Source of the DNA: PZPK01 sp963974595
Lineage (GTDB): Bacteria > Pseudomonadota > Gammaproteobacteria > Pseudomonadales > Oleiphilaceae
DNA length: 22,738 nucleotides
Assembly (NCBI GenBank): GCA_963974595.1
Contig: CAXBDA010000053.1
Span: 1 to 22,738 of the forward strand
Reading direction: 5' to 3'
Both the position numbers and the translations under genes were made by a program. Shown piece by piece: positions 1 through 6,478 of this stretch. A model generated the notes under the pieces. It made no database searches. It saw only the letters and a program-made list of their open reading frames with translations, and was not told the origin of the DNA. Numbering within the stretch: the first letter of the stretch is position 1; every line of letters starts with the position of its first letter.

Positions 1-55
1 AGTTACTTAAAATTCAAACATAGTTACTTAAAATTCAAACATAGTTACTTAAAAT
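1..55. repeat. 21-bp tandem repeat, 2.6 copies, upstream of cheY1
   Basis: Two identical 21-bp units (AGTTACTTAAAATTCAAACA plus T) occupy 1-21 and 22-42, and a third begins at 43 and keeps identity to 55. The array touches the left edge of the window, so the true copy number is unknown. The period is two DNA helical turns, which would put any protein-binding site in each unit on the same face. It lies 47 bp upstream of the cheY1 start, in what should be the promoter region. No known operator was recognised in the unit. Confidence 0.9.
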
Positions 56-77
56 GTTCGTAAGAACGTTCAGATAA
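50..77 (+). promoter_or_regulatory. possible sigma-28 (FliA) promoter before cheY1
   Basis: TAAA at 50-53 is followed after 16 bases by TCAGATAA at 70-77. The sigma-28 consensus is TAAA, 15 bases, GCCGATAA, so the -10 matches 6 of 8 including the key GATAA, and the spacer is one base long. Transcription would start near 84, leaving a short leader with the Shine-Dalgarno sequence at 87-93. A GAACGTTC palindrome (64-71) lies in the spacer and overlaps the first two bases of the -10. The fliA gene is in the same window, which makes the assignment reasonable, but the match is imperfect. Confidence 0.3.
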
Positions 78-101
78 GAAGTGATCAAGAGGATAGTATA
101 G

Positions 102-464
102 ATGGCAACAATATTGGCGGTAGATGACTCAGCTTCGATGAGACAAATGGTTTCATTTACCTTAAAAGGCGCAGGTTTTGATGTGATTGAGGCTGCTGAT
201 GGTCAGCAAGCTTTTGATAAAGCCAAAACAACCCCCGTTGATTTGGTTTTATCGGACGTGAATATGCCTGTTATGGATGGTATAGAGCTTGTGAAAAACC
301 TAAGAACCCTTCCTGATTACAAGTTCACTCCAATATTAATGCTTACAACGGAGTCGGCTGGTGATAAGAAAATGCAAGGTAAAAGTGCAGGTGCTACGGG
401 CTGGCTTGTAAAGCCATTTAACCCTGAACAGTTATTAGCCACTATTCGTAAAGTATTGTCCTAA
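102..464 (+). CDS. cheY: CheY-like single-domain response regulator (first chemotaxis system)
   Basis: This 120-residue protein is one receiver domain with no output domain. The acidic pocket is D8-D9, the phosphoacceptor is D52 in the SDVNMPVMDG stretch, the switch Thr is T82 (or T83), and the conserved Lys is K104 in VKPF. These match E. coli CheY D12/D13, D57, T87 and K109. The position equivalent to the E. coli switch Tyr106 is Trp (W101). CheA1, encoded next, should phosphorylate it. It may act on the motor, on another output, or as a phosphate sink; the system has no CheZ of its own. The start has a good AAGAGGA Shine-Dalgarno 8 nt upstream. It leads an operon with cheA1, cheW, cheR, cheD, cheB and a STAS gene. 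Confidence 0.93.
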   Translation: MATILAVDDSASMRQMVSFTLKGAGFDVIEAADGQQAFDKAKTTPVDLVLSDVNMPVMDGIELVKNLRTLPDYKFTPILMLTTESAGDKKMQGKSAGATGWLVKPFNPEQLLATIRKVLS

Positions 465-553
465 AACTATAAGTAGTTTAATACCTTGTTAATTTCTTGA
501 AGATCTATCTTCTATTGAGAGTATTAAAATAAATAAAAACCGCAGGTTATTAT

Positions 554-2662
554 ATGAGTGTTGATCTCAGTCAGTTTCACCAAGTCTTTTTTGAAGAAAG
601 CTATGAAGGGCTAGACGTTATGGAGTCAGCGCTCCTCAATATGAATATTGAGGAAATTGATTCCGAAACGATCAACGAGATTTTTCGTGCGGCACACTCC
701 ATTAAAGGCGGTAGTGGGACGTTTGGCTTTAATGATATTGCAGAATTTACCCATGTTGTTGAAACGCTGCTTGATTTGATTAGGTCAGACCAGTTTGAAA
801 TGCAAGCTGAACACGTTGATCTGTTCTTGAAGTCAGTTGATTGTATTCGAACCATGATCAATGAACTGGAAGCCGGTGGGGAATGTGATACGAAAGTAGC
901 TCGCGAGCTTAAAACAATCTTTAATGCCGTGTTAGATGGTGAGCAAGAGACAACTCAGCAAAATCCAGTAGACGAAAGCCCGGATAATTCTAGCCTTAAA
1001 AAGGCTGGCGAAACGCAAGGATGGTCGATTTACTTTAAACCATCAATTGATATTTTAAGAACAGGCAATGATCCTGTCAGAATGTTCAGAGAGCTTTCTG
1101 AAATGGGCAGTTTGGAAGTCAGTATTGATTACTCTGATCTGCCTGTTTTATCAAATTTAGACTCTGAAGCGTGTTTTCTTTCCTGGAATTTAACGTTATA
1201 TACAGATGCTCAAAAAGAACAAATAGATGAAGTATTTGAATGGGTTGTCGATGATGCCGATATTGTTATTTCACCTATCGAAAGCCAAGAAGAAAATAAG
1301 CCGGTTGCAGCGCTAGAACAAGAATCAAAACCTGATATCGTTGCTGTGGAAGAAGAGCCAACACCAGATGCAGGCACTGAGTCGGGTGAGCAAAGTAAAG
1401 AAAAAGTGGCGGTTAAACCGCTTGCCAAGAAAGATTCGAAGCCTGAATCCGCCTCTATTCGAGTAAGTACAGACAAAATAGATAGCTTAATTAACATGGT
1501 GGGTGAATTAGTCATTACTCAATCCATGTTGAATGAGTTAGGCAAAGACTTTAGCGTGACCAGCATTCCTAAACTTCTAGAAGGTCTTGAACAATTGAGT
1601 TTGCATACGCGTGAATTACAAGAAAGTGTCATGCGAATTCGTATGTTGCCGATTAGCTTTGCTTTTTCACGGTTTCCTCGTCTTGTGCATGATATGAGTA
1701 AAGCGTTGAATAAAAAAGTTGAACTTGTTTTGTTGGGGGAACAAACAGAACTCGACAAAACGGTTATGGAAAGAATAGGTGACCCGCTTGTTCATCTTGT
1801 CAGAAACTCCCTCGATCATGGTTTAGAATTGCCAGAAAAACGTTTGGCCGCGGGGAAAGATGAAGCTGGAAAAATTACCCTGAATGCCTTTCATCAAGGT
1901 GGAAATATTGTTATCCAGATAATCGATGATGGTGCGGGTTTAAATGAAGAGCGTATTTTAGGCAAAGCGATTGAAAATGGCTTAGTGTCAGAGAACGATA
2001 TTCTAGAGCCATCACAAATTCATGACTTGATTTTTCAGCCTGGTTTCTCTACTGCTGAAGCCGTCACAGATATTTCAGGGCGTGGTGTGGGCATGGATGT
2101 TGTCCGTCGAAACATTCAAGAATTGAATGGTACGGTAGAAGTTGAATCTAAACCGGGTGAGGGTAGTGTCTTTACCATAAGGCTGCCGTTAACACTAGCG
2201 ATCTTGGATGGTCAGTTAATTCGGGCGGGAAAACATGTTTATATCTTCCCACTGGTGTCTATTGTTGAATCGATAGAGTCGCATGATCAGATGATTCATC
2301 GGGTTTCGGGTGGTTGTGATGTACTTCGGATTAGGAATGAATACATTCCTATTATTCGTCTCTGGGATATTTTCAATATAAAAGCAGAGCATGAAGAAGT
2401 GACGGATGGTATTTTGGTTATTGTCGAAGGTGACAATATTAAGGTGGCCGTGTTGGTTGATGACCTCTTGGCTCAGCAGCAAGTCGTCATCAAGAGTTTA
2501 CAAGATAACTATAAAACAGTTCCGGGTGTTTCTGGAGCAACAATTTTAGGTGACGGCACGGTTTCTTTGATTCTGGATATTACAGGGCTAATTAAGTTAG
2601 CGGGAGTAGGGAAAGAGTTTTATCGAAAAATTTCTGAATCGGACGATATTGAAGCTGCCTGA
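554..2662 (+). CDS. cheA: chemotaxis histidine kinase CheA (first system)
   Basis: This 702-residue kinase takes receptor signals through CheW and phosphorylates CheY and CheB. Visible domains: P1 phosphotransfer with His48 in AAHSIKGGSG; a globular domain at about 155-245 that opens GWSIYFKP and takes the place of the usual CheY-docking P2; an acidic linker; P3 dimerisation at about 301-365 (KIDSLINMVGELV); and P4 kinase with N box HLVRNSLDHGLE (414-425), G1 DDGAG (458-462), F box around 491-500 and G2 GRGVGMDVV (509-517). The P5 CheW-like domain runs from about 550 to 685. All catalytic motifs are intact. The start has a weak AGG 7 nt upstream. A second, quite different CheA is encoded at 20450-22681, so the cell has at least two CheA-based arrays or a mixed one. 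Confidence 0.96.
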   Translation: MSVDLSQFHQVFFEESYEGLDVMESALLNMNIEEIDSETINEIFRAAHSIKGGSGTFGFNDIAEFTHVVETLLDLIRSDQFEMQAEHVDLFLKSVDCIRTMINELEAGGECDTKVARELKTIFNAVLDGEQETTQQNPVDESPDNSSLKKAGETQGWSIYFKPSIDILRTGNDPVRMFRELSEMGSLEVSIDYSDLPVLSNLDSEACFLSWNLTLYTDAQKEQIDEVFEWVVDDADIVISPIESQEENKPVAALEQESKPDIVAVEEEPTPDAGTESGEQSKEKVAVKPLAKKDSKPESASIRVSTDKIDSLINMVGELVITQSMLNELGKDFSVTSIPKLLEGLEQLSLHTRELQESVMRIRMLPISFAFSRFPRLVHDMSKALNKKVELVLLGEQTELDKTVMERIGDPLVHLVRNSLDHGLELPEKRLAAGKDEAGKITLNAFHQGGNIVIQIIDDGAGLNEERILGKAIENGLVSENDILEPSQIHDLIFQPGFSTAEAVTDISGRGVGMDVVRRNIQELNGTVEVESKPGEGSVFTIRLPLTLAILDGQLIRAGKHVYIFPLVSIVESIESHDQMIHRVSGGCDVLRIRNEYIPIIRLWDIFNIKAEHEEVTDGILVIVEGDNIKVAVLVDDLLAQQQVVIKSLQDNYKTVPGVSGATILGDGTVSLILDITGLIKLAGVGKEFYRKISESDDIEAA

Positions 2663-2681
2663 TAATTGAGTTGATGACATT

Positions 2682-3233
2682 ATGAAAGATAAGAAAAACA
2701 ACCAAGTAGATTATGAGTCAGCGATTGACAAAGTGAATGATTCTAAAAAACATGAACCTACTGATCAGTTCCTTACCTTTTATATGGGGGGAGAAGAATT
2801 TGGCATTAATATTTTGTCAGTTCAAGAAATTAGAGGTTGGGAGCCGATTACTGAAATCCCTAATTCGCCGAAGCAAGTGTTAGGTATTATGAACTTGAGA
2901 GGAACTGTATCGCCTATTATTGATCTAAGATACTGTTTTGGGATAAAAGACCTCACATATACTGATGAAACCGTGGTGATTATTGTTTCGGTTTCTGTAA
3001 GAAATGAGAAAAAACATAAGGTGATCGGGATCGTGGTCGATGCGGTTTCTGATGTTTATAATTTTTCCCAGTCGCAGATACAGGCCTCGCCAGAGCTAGC
3101 ACAAACTCATCAAGCTCAATATGTAAGAGGTCTTGGCAGTACCGATAAAAAGATGGTCATCATATTGGATTTGACCGCTCAGTTAATAGCTGACATCGAG
3201 ACATCCTCTAGTCGTCATGCAGTGTTAAGTTAA
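2682..3233 (+). CDS. cheW: chemotaxis coupling protein CheW
   Basis: This 183-residue cytoplasmic scaffold joins chemoreceptors to CheA. The CheW domain begins near residue 28 (QFLTFYMGGEEFGI) and shows the family hallmarks: IRGWEPITEIPNSP around 50-63, IMNLRGTVSPIIDLR at 69-83, and IGIVVDAVSDV in the second half. A charged N-terminal extension of about 25 residues makes it slightly longer than E. coli CheW (167). It follows cheA1 after 19 nt and is the only coupling protein in this operon. No receptor gene sits beside it, so it must serve receptors encoded elsewhere. The Shine-Dalgarno is weak (GAG 11 nt upstream), and translation may be coupled to cheA1. Confidence 0.95.
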   Translation: MKDKKNNQVDYESAIDKVNDSKKHEPTDQFLTFYMGGEEFGINILSVQEIRGWEPITEIPNSPKQVLGIMNLRGTVSPIIDLRYCFGIKDLTYTDETVVIIVSVSVRNEKKHKVIGIVVDAVSDVYNFSQSQIQASPELAQTHQAQYVRGLGSTDKKMVIILDLTAQLIADIETSSSRHAVLS

Positions 3234-3237
3234 GGAT

Positions 3238-4080
3238 ATGACAGTGGATTTAACTAACCAACGTGAATTTTTGATGTCAGATGCTGATTTTGAAAAAATC
3301 AGCGAACTTGCTTATTCTTATACTGGCATTGTGCTTGGCCCACAAAAAAGAGATATGGTTTATGGTCGTTTAGCAAGAAGGCTAAGAGACTTGAAGATTC
3401 AAAGCGTTGTTGATTACATCCCTCTAATTCAAGCACACGAACAGCCTGAGGTGAGTAAGTTTATTAATGCTATTACGACAAACTTAACCTCATTTTTTCG
3501 AGAGCGACACCACTTTGATTTTCTGGCAAAAACAGTCTGTCCTGAATGGATGCAAACAAATTCAGAGAATAAGAAAATCAGAGTTTGGTCTGCAGGCTGT
3601 TCTACAGGTGAAGAGCCTTATAGTATTGCGATGACACTTCGTGAAAATCTCAACTTAAGTGCTTGGGACTGCAAAATTCTAGCAACAGACCTCGACTCAA
3701 AAGTAATTGAAAAAGGCCAGCAAGGAATTTATGGCATAGATCGTATTGAAACATTACCGATAGAACAAAAAAAGCAGTGGTTTCTACATGATAGAAATCA
3801 TCCGGATGTTGTGAAAGTAAAGCCAGATCTTCAGTCTTTAATTCGTTTTAAACGATTAAACTTACTAGAAAACTGGCCGATGAAAGGCAAGTTCGATTTG
3901 ATTTTTTGCCGCAACGTCGTTATTTATTTTAATGAAGCGACTCAGTCTGTTTTATTTGACCGCTATGCCGACATGTTAAAAGACGGTGGTTATCTTATTA
4001 TCGGTCATTCTGAGAGTTTAAATCGCGTTTGTCAGCGTTTTAAACCTATTGGTAAAACCATATATCAAAAAATGATGTAA
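3238..4080 (+). CDS. cheR: chemoreceptor glutamate methyltransferase CheR
   Basis: This 280-residue enzyme transfers methyl groups from S-adenosylmethionine to receptor glutamates, opposing CheB. The N-terminal helical domain covers about 1-85 and ends in TNLTSFFRE (81-89). The SAM-binding site shows as IRVWSAGCSTGEEPYSI (114-130), followed by ATDLDSKVIEKG (149-160) and a late DLIFCRNVVIYF. Length is close to E. coli CheR (286). The ATG at 3238 is only one nt after an AAGGA. A GTG two codons later at 3244 has ideal 7-nt spacing and may be the real start, which changes the protein by two residues. It follows cheW after 4 nt and precedes cheD. Confidence 0.95.
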   Translation: MTVDLTNQREFLMSDADFEKISELAYSYTGIVLGPQKRDMVYGRLARRLRDLKIQSVVDYIPLIQAHEQPEVSKFINAITTNLTSFFRERHHFDFLAKTVCPEWMQTNSENKKIRVWSAGCSTGEEPYSIAMTLRENLNLSAWDCKILATDLDSKVIEKGQQGIYGIDRIETLPIEQKKQWFLHDRNHPDVVKVKPDLQSLIRFKRLNLLENWPMKGKFDLIFCRNVVIYFNEATQSVLFDRYADMLKDGGYLIIGHSESLNRVCQRFKPIGKTIYQKMM

Positions 4081-4112
4081 GTAATAAATCTGGATCGGTT
4101 TATTGTTTGAGT

Positions 4113-4158
4113 CAGTTGTACATAGCAGTTGTACATAGCAGTTGTACATAGCAGTTGT
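4113..4158. repeat. 13-bp tandem repeat, 3.5 copies, between cheR and cheD
   Basis: CAGTTGTACATAG occurs at 4113-4125, 4126-4138 and 4139-4151 without mismatches, then CAGTTGT at 4152-4158. The array fills most of the 96-bp cheR-cheD gap and stops just before the cheD Shine-Dalgarno (AGGA, 4164-4167). Each unit contains the palindrome TGTACA. Perfect identity suggests recent slippage. In mRNA the repeated TGTACA could pair between units and affect cheD translation; this is inference. Confidence 0.95.
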
Positions 4159-4176
4159 TTAAAAGGAATCGTTTGA

Positions 4177-4815
4177 ATGTCTGAGAATCGCCCATTACCT
4201 CCGGTCTTACCGGGATTTGAGCATATAAACCGCTATTGGGATAAGCAGATGAATGTCCCGGCAGCGAAAATAATGCCAGGTGAATTTTATGTGAGTAAGA
4301 CTGGCGAAATGATTGTGACGGTTCTGGGCTCATGCATCTCTGCCTGCATCAGAGACGTTGAGTTAGGTATAGGCGGAATGAATCACTTTATGTTACCTAT
4401 GCAAGGTGTGCATTCAACCGAAAACTGGGGGAGTTCAACTAGCTCTGCTTCTCGTTATGGTAACTGGGCAATGGAGTTTTTGATCAACGAAATTTTAAAG
4501 CTTGGCGGAACACGAAGAAATCTGGAAATAAAGGTATTTGGTGGCGGTAATGTTCTCTCCAATATGACAGATATTGGAGAAAGAAATATTGCTTATGTAA
4601 AAAAATATATTTATGAAGAGAACTTTGAGTTGGCAGCCAGTGATGTAGGCGATATTTACCCTCGTAAGGTTTTGTATTTTCCAGATACCGGTGCTGTCAA
4701 AATTCGTAAGTTGCGACAGACTCAGAACGATACAATTTTGCAGCGTGAAATTAGCTACAGCCATAATTTAAATGATAAACCTGCTCCGAGTGGTGGTGTT
4801 GAATTATTTGATTGA
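4177..4815 (+). CDS. cheD: chemoreceptor glutamine deamidase CheD
   Basis: This 212-residue protein of the CheD family deamidates receptor glutamines to glutamates, making sites for CheR and CheB. The catalytic triad known from Thermotoga CheD (Cys27, His44, Thr21) is present as C53 in GSCISACIRD, H70 in GGMNHFMLP and T48 in MIVTVLGSC. KVFGGGNV at 119-126 is another conserved stretch. About 35 residues precede the domain, so it is longer than the minimal Thermotoga form. The ATG at 4177 has an AGGA 9 nt upstream. A 13-bp tandem repeat lies directly before that site. The stop codon lies 68 nt before the cheB start chosen here. Confidence 0.95.
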   Translation: MSENRPLPPVLPGFEHINRYWDKQMNVPAAKIMPGEFYVSKTGEMIVTVLGSCISACIRDVELGIGGMNHFMLPMQGVHSTENWGSSTSSASRYGNWAMEFLINEILKLGGTRRNLEIKVFGGGNVLSNMTDIGERNIAYVKKYIYEENFELAASDVGDIYPRKVLYFPDTGAVKIRKLRQTQNDTILQREISYSHNLNDKPAPSGGVELFD

Positions 4816-4840
4816 ACATAAGTGATACTAAAGTCGCCAG

Positions 4841-4864
4841 GTATTTGTATAAGTATTTGCATAA
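4841..4864. repeat. 12-bp tandem duplication in the cheD-cheB gap
   Basis: GTATTTGTATAA (4841-4852) is followed immediately by GTATTTGCATAA (4853-4864), with one mismatch. It lies between the cheD stop and the GGAG Shine-Dalgarno of cheB at 4873-4876. It is unrelated in sequence to the repeat before cheD, although it sits in the same relative place. Confidence 0.8.
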
Positions 4865-4883
4865 ACAGTATTGGAGTTTTCGT

Positions 4884-5918
4884 TTGAGAAAAATCAAAGT
4901 ATTAGTTGTTGATGATTCAGAACTAATCAGGCAATTATTAACTGAAATAATTTCTTCTTCAGATGACATGGAAGTTGTTGCGACAGCAGAGCATCCCTTA
5001 GACGCTAGAGAGAAGATAAAGCAGTTTAATCCCGATGTACTAACGCTTGATATTGAAATGCCGAAAATGGATGGTATTACCTTTTTACGTAATCTAATGC
5101 GTTTACGGCCAATGCCTGTTGTCATGATTTCAACACTCACTCAAAAAGGTGCGCCAGCAACACTCGATGCGCTCGCTATCGGGGCTGTGGATTATGTTGC
5201 TAAGCCGCAAGGTAATGCCTGGGATAGTCTCAATTCATATGCCGCTGTGATTCAAGAGAAAGTTCGGAATGCGGCAAGCGCTAATCTTTCAGCACATGAA
5301 AAAATATTAGAAAGCAAACCTTTGGATATTGCACACCGTCAATATGATACTCGCAAGGTGATTGTAATGGGTAGCTCAACGGGTGGCACGGAAGCGATCA
5401 GGGATGTACTTCAATCGATACCCGATAATGCCCCCCCTATTTTATTAGCGCAACATATTCCGGCTGCGTTTAGTGCTTCCCTTGCGCTTCGTTTGGATTC
5501 AAAATCAAAAGTTAAGGTTCAAGAAGCGAGTACAGGCATGAAGTTAGAGCCCGGGCATGCTTATTTAGCACCGGGAGACTTCCATTTAGAAGTGAAGGAG
5601 AGGGGCGGGTATCTGGTTACTTTTCTGAATGATTCAGAAAAAGTTAATGGACATAAACCCTCTGTGGATGTGTTATTTGATTCAGTTGTTAAGTGTGTGG
5701 GTAAACATGCAGTAGGTGTAATTCTTACAGGAATGGGGAATGACGGTGCCCAAGGTTTAAAAAATATATTAGATGCGGGTGGCGCAACATTCGCACAAGA
5801 TGAAGCGACGAGTGTCGTGTGGGGTATGCCAGGCTCAGCCGTCAGATTAAATGCGGCACAGAAAATATTGCCTATCCAGAATATTGCCCGTGTGTTACTA
5901 GATGCATGTATTAAATAA
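4884..5918 (+). CDS. cheB: chemoreceptor methylesterase/response regulator CheB
   Basis: This 344-residue protein has an N-terminal receiver controlling a C-terminal methylesterase/deamidase. The receiver shows D10-D11 and phosphoacceptor D56 in LDIEMPKMDG. The catalytic triad is S165 (GSSTGGTEAI), H191 (AQHIP) and D287 (GMGNDGAQG), one residue off Salmonella S164, H190 and D286. The TTG at 4884 is chosen because GGAG at 4873-4876 lies 7 nt upstream and the protein then begins RKIKVLVVDDS, the usual CheB start. The frame is open back to a TTG at 4812 that overlaps the cheD stop. That would add 24 residues unlike any CheB and partly encoded by a DNA repeat, so it was rejected. CheA1 should phosphorylate it. 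Confidence 0.95.
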   Translation: MRKIKVLVVDDSELIRQLLTEIISSSDDMEVVATAEHPLDAREKIKQFNPDVLTLDIEMPKMDGITFLRNLMRLRPMPVVMISTLTQKGAPATLDALAIGAVDYVAKPQGNAWDSLNSYAAVIQEKVRNAASANLSAHEKILESKPLDIAHRQYDTRKVIVMGSSTGGTEAIRDVLQSIPDNAPPILLAQHIPAAFSASLALRLDSKSKVKVQEASTGMKLEPGHAYLAPGDFHLEVKERGGYLVTFLNDSEKVNGHKPSVDVLFDSVVKCVGKHAVGVILTGMGNDGAQGLKNILDAGGATFAQDEATSVVWGMPGSAVRLNAAQKILPIQNIARVLLDACIK

Positions 5919-5944
5919 CGCTTAAAATACTAGGATTAAATATT

Positions 5945-6262
5945 ATGATAATTCACCATCAACACAAAGAGTTAGATAAAACGCTAGAATTTAACTTTAG
6001 TGGGCGCCTGGATTTTACATTATATGAAAAATTCAGTGAGATATATCATAGTTACCCAAAAGAGACTGTTAATCATTATATATTGAATATGTCAGATCTT
6101 AATTATCTTGATAGTTCTGCATTAGGCATGCTTTTACTACTAAAAGACTATGCTATAAAAGAGACTCGTATTTCTATTATCAACTGTATTCCGGAAGTCT
6201 ATAAAATTCTTGAAATAGCCAATTTTGATCAGCTGTTTTCAATCAAGGCATTACCTAAGTAG
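5945..6262 (+). CDS. small STAS-domain protein (anti-sigma-factor antagonist type)
   Basis: This 105-residue protein is a single STAS domain. The signature DLNYLDSSALGML (51-63) aligns with the phosphorylation loop of Bacillus SpoIIAA, placing the phosphorylatable Ser at S57. AGGA lies 9 nt before the ATG. Proteins of this type bind an anti-sigma factor or kinase/phosphatase partner and switch by Ser phosphorylation. No RsbW-type kinase or SpoIIE-type phosphatase gene is in the window, so the partner is unknown. It lies 26 nt after cheB and so is probably in the che operon. In Pseudomonas-type clusters a STAS gene can lie in the fliJ-fliK interval, so its place just before fliK may be ancestral. 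Family call is firm; role is open. Confidence 0.88.
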   Translation: MIIHHQHKELDKTLEFNFSGRLDFTLYEKFSEIYHSYPKETVNHYILNMSDLNYLDSSALGMLLLLKDYAIKETRISIINCIPEVYKILEIANFDQLFSIKALPK

Positions 6263-6368
6263 ATACGTCTTGTCTTGTCTACCGATATAAAAACAATGCA
6301 TTTATTATGTAGTGATACTTGCCTCAAGTACCCTGTTTAAAACACCTCCTGGATCAGGCTTGTTAAAG

Positions 6369-6385
6369 TTGGCTTGAATTTCGCA
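6369..6385 (+). promoter_or_regulatory. sigma-54 promoter candidate for fliK
   Basis: TTGGCTTGAATTTCGCA has GG at 6371-6372 and GC at 6383-6384, exactly 10 bases apart as sigma-54 requires. It matches the consensus TTGGCACGnnnnTTGCA at all but three defined positions. It lies 94 bp upstream of the fliK start, in the 216-bp gap after the STAS gene, with a predicted start near 6396. Hook and basal-body genes of polarly flagellated gammaproteobacteria are commonly sigma-54 controlled through FleQ/FlrA and FleR/FlrC. Confidence 0.6.
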
Positions 6386-6478
6386 TTATTTAGATTACGC
6401 ATAACTGAGATCTTTGACTTATGTTGAGGGTTAGCAGCGTAATTACTATTGAATAATCTGCACTAGGAACAAAACACT

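Noticed and set aside
1210..1515. Minus-strand 101-residue reading frame in cheA1
   Set aside because: It mirrors the acidic linker of CheA1 as a Ser/Thr-rich sequence and has no independent support.
6263..6478. Possible terminator after the STAS gene (CCTG GAT CAGG near 6348-6358)
   Set aside because: The stem is only four base pairs and no T tract follows.
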